Shown here one piece after another: positions 46,819 to 47,695 of a stretch of DNA of 47,695 nt. The position numbers and the translations under genes are program-made. Numbering within the stretch: position 1 is the first letter of the stretch; each line of letters begins with the position of its first letter. Source of the stretch: Candidatus Nomurabacteria bacterium GW2011_GWB1_43_19 (lineage in GTDB: Bacteria > Patescibacteriota > Minisyncoccia > Phycocordibacterales > UBA9973); assembly GCA_000999465.1 (NCBI GenBank), contig LCGB01000002.1, forward strand, positions 1 to 47,695. Reading direction: 5' to 3'. The notes below the pieces were generated by a model. The model did not search any database. It had not been told where the DNA came from and worked only from the letters and a program-made list of their open reading frames with translations.

Positions 46819-46865
46819 TAACTATTCAAAATGAAACTCACCGGCCTTTTCGCGAACTTTAGACG

Positions 46866-46909
46866 AAAACACTGCGGTTGGATTCCTCCAAATCACCGCA
46901 GTGTTTTTT
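46866..46909. terminator. Strong hairpin terminator
   Basis: AAAACACTGCGGT (46866-46878) pairs with ACCGCAGTGTTTT (46895-46907), with GATT/AATC inside and a T run on the plus strand. It lies between the PaaX-like gene and the secreted protein gene and may serve both strands. Confidence 0.8.
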
Positions 46910-46910
46910 C

Positions 46911-46939
46911 ACAAACTTGTCTCAGAATGACAAGTTTGT
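46911..46939 (-). repeat. Hairpin spanning the stop codon of the secreted protein gene
   Basis: ACAAACTTGTC (46911-46921) pairs with GACAAGTTTGT (46929-46939); the TGA stop is within the loop/arm. Confidence 0.75.
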
Positions 46940-47584
46940 GATGATGTAGACCCTGACGAAATCTCTGTCGTGGCCTTTTTTGAATTGATAGGTGGTTACT
47001 AACCCCACCTTCAGCGCTTTGGCCCTTACAGGGAGGGGAAGGGGAAGAACCACTCTCGGGCCGATGCTGTGAGCATTGGTTTTCCCGAAGGAATGGATGT
47101 GTTCCGTCTCCACACCGGCCCGCATTCTCCACATATGCACTGGAGTATCCGCTGCAACCCACCAGAAAAATCTCTTTCTCTCGTTTCTGAAGGATTGCTG
47201 GATCTCGCCGGCGATTGCCACATGCGGAACTTGGTTGTTCACGAACCGCATGTTAAGAATCGAGTCCTTGTAGCCGTTCTGGTCGCGCTTTTGTCCCACA
47301 AGAAGCTCCAACCAGTTTTTCTTGTCGTGTTGCCATACGAAGCCACCGACAAGAAGCGTTGCTAGGCCATTATCTTTTACCGTTCCATCCGGTAGAATGT
47401 TCTCCGCCGTCACATCCGGTAGTATTCCCCAGAAGGCCAGACCGAAGCGGTTTTTTGTCTCGGGGTCGGCCTTGGGGAGAACCTGGATGTGAACGGGGAT
47501 GCGCACCTGGGGGTCCGGCCCCTCCTGAGCGAATACCGAAGTCGGGAGGAGGGCCAAAAACAGAAGCCAAAACATTGATTTCAT
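46922..47584 (-). CDS. SD-led secreted beta-rich protein, barrel-like
   Basis: 220 residues. MKSMFWLLFLALLPTSVFA is a clear Sec signal peptide with cleavage before QEGPDPQ. The rest alternates hydrophobic and polar residues (beta strands, e.g. LATLLVGGFVWQHDKKNW, FFWWVAADTPVHMW) and ends in ITNLSF, with a terminal Phe as in outer-membrane barrel proteins. The AGGAG SD is 7 nt before this ATG, while a GTG at 47587 would be too close. GC-rich, next to a transposase end. CPR cells lack a classical outer membrane, so transfer is suspected. Function unknown. Confidence 0.7.
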   Translation of the reverse strand: MKSMFWLLFLALLPTSVFAQEGPDPQVRIPVHIQVLPKADPETKNRFGLAFWGILPDVTAENILPDGTVKDNGLATLLVGGFVWQHDKKNWLELLVGQKRDQNGYKDSILNMRFVNNQVPHVAIAGEIQQSFRNERKRFFWWVAADTPVHMWRMRAGVETEHIHSFGKTNAHSIGPRVVLPLPLPVRAKALKVGLVTTYQFKKGHDRDFVRVYIITNLSF

Positions 47585-47602
47585 CACTATCTCCTTATTG
47601 TT

Positions 47603-47695
47603 TTAGGCACACACATATGGCGGTTTAATTAATTGATAATTGGCCAGAAATTCATTTGGTGTTTGTCCGTTTAAACCGCAATGTTCTAAATCATT
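47603..47695 (-). mobile_element. 3' end of an integrase-core transposase, cut by the window edge
   Basis: Minus-strand frame open from the edge to a TAA at 47605-47603: 30 residues including DLEHCGLNGQTPNEFLANYQ, the end of an rve-type transposase (IS481/IS3-like: the [..]RPH..L...TP.EFL pattern). Inverted TTAAACCGC/GCGGTTTAA copies occur near 47622 and 47670. A full element probably continues to the right, and repeats at contig ends are common. Confidence 0.6.

Overview
The window reads as a piece of a Patescibacteria (CPR) genome, most likely from the Parcubacteria side. Gene families match that group, genes are tightly packed, uL30 is missing between rpsE and rplO, Shine-Dalgarno (SD) sequences are almost absent, and biosynthesis is limited to short salvage-type blocks. 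UGA is used as an ordinary stop codon (rpsJ, pyrF, smpB), so the Gracilibacteria/SR1 code does not apply. This placement rests on protein content alone; no 16S rRNA gene is present.

Layout. 1-2445: secE-nusG-rplK plus an ATP-grasp ligase. 2464-4649: a compact dTMP block (dCMP deaminase, MazG-type pyrophosphatase, a long ThyX on the opposite strand). 4776-6939: DEAD-box helicase, rpmB, site-2 protease. 7007-10150: rpsL-rpsG-fusA. 10191-13135: pyrD-pyrE-pyrF and an orphan gene, lying between fusA and tuf. 13349-25820: tuf, then the S10-spc ribosomal protein cluster to secY, broken between rplB and rpsS by a GC-rich unit with its own promoter, SD-led 54-codon gene and hairpins. 25817-31852: nucleotide kinases, map and a conjugation-type ATPase. 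31921-32075: a structured RNA candidate resembling 6S RNA. 32100-35627: membrane protein, beta-CASP RNase, LOG-like protein, then rplT-rpmI-infC on the minus strand. 36140-37030: smpB and tmRNA. 37185-41576: GIY-YIG protein, trypsin-like protease, ftsH overlapping a tRNA-Ile(UAU), orphan genes. 41759-46220: a cobalamin block (ECF-type S component, B12-dependent ribonucleotide reductase, cobalamin adenosyltransferase) plus an EamA transporter. 46275-47695: PaaX/Cas2-like regulator, an SD-led secreted beta-rich protein, and the 3' end of a transposase at the window edge.

Expression shows two clear modes. Sixteen genes have a -10 hexamer ending exactly 6 or 7 nt before the start codon, usually with an extended TGn, so their mRNAs are predicted to be leaderless. 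The main translation operons (secE, rpsL, tuf, rpsS) instead have a promoter whose predicted +1 falls at, or within two bases of, a short hairpin followed by a U run, like a miniature terminator at the very 5' end. Inside the ribosomal cluster, perfect palindromes of 24-46 nt sit 10-20 nt before the start codons of rplC, rplW, rplB, rplX, rplF and rplR. Related short palindromes also lie in frame inside coding regions (rpsJ, rplC, pyrD, rplF, rhlE, the ECF S component).

The best candidates for new biology are the start-site palindromes and in-frame palindromes, the twin start-codon-sequestering leaders of rplE and map, the 5'-hairpin transcripts, the ftsH/tRNA overlap whose processing would create nonstop mRNA beside smpB-ssrA, the 6S-like RNA, and a PaaX/Cas2-like regulator with a matching inverted repeat at pyrF.
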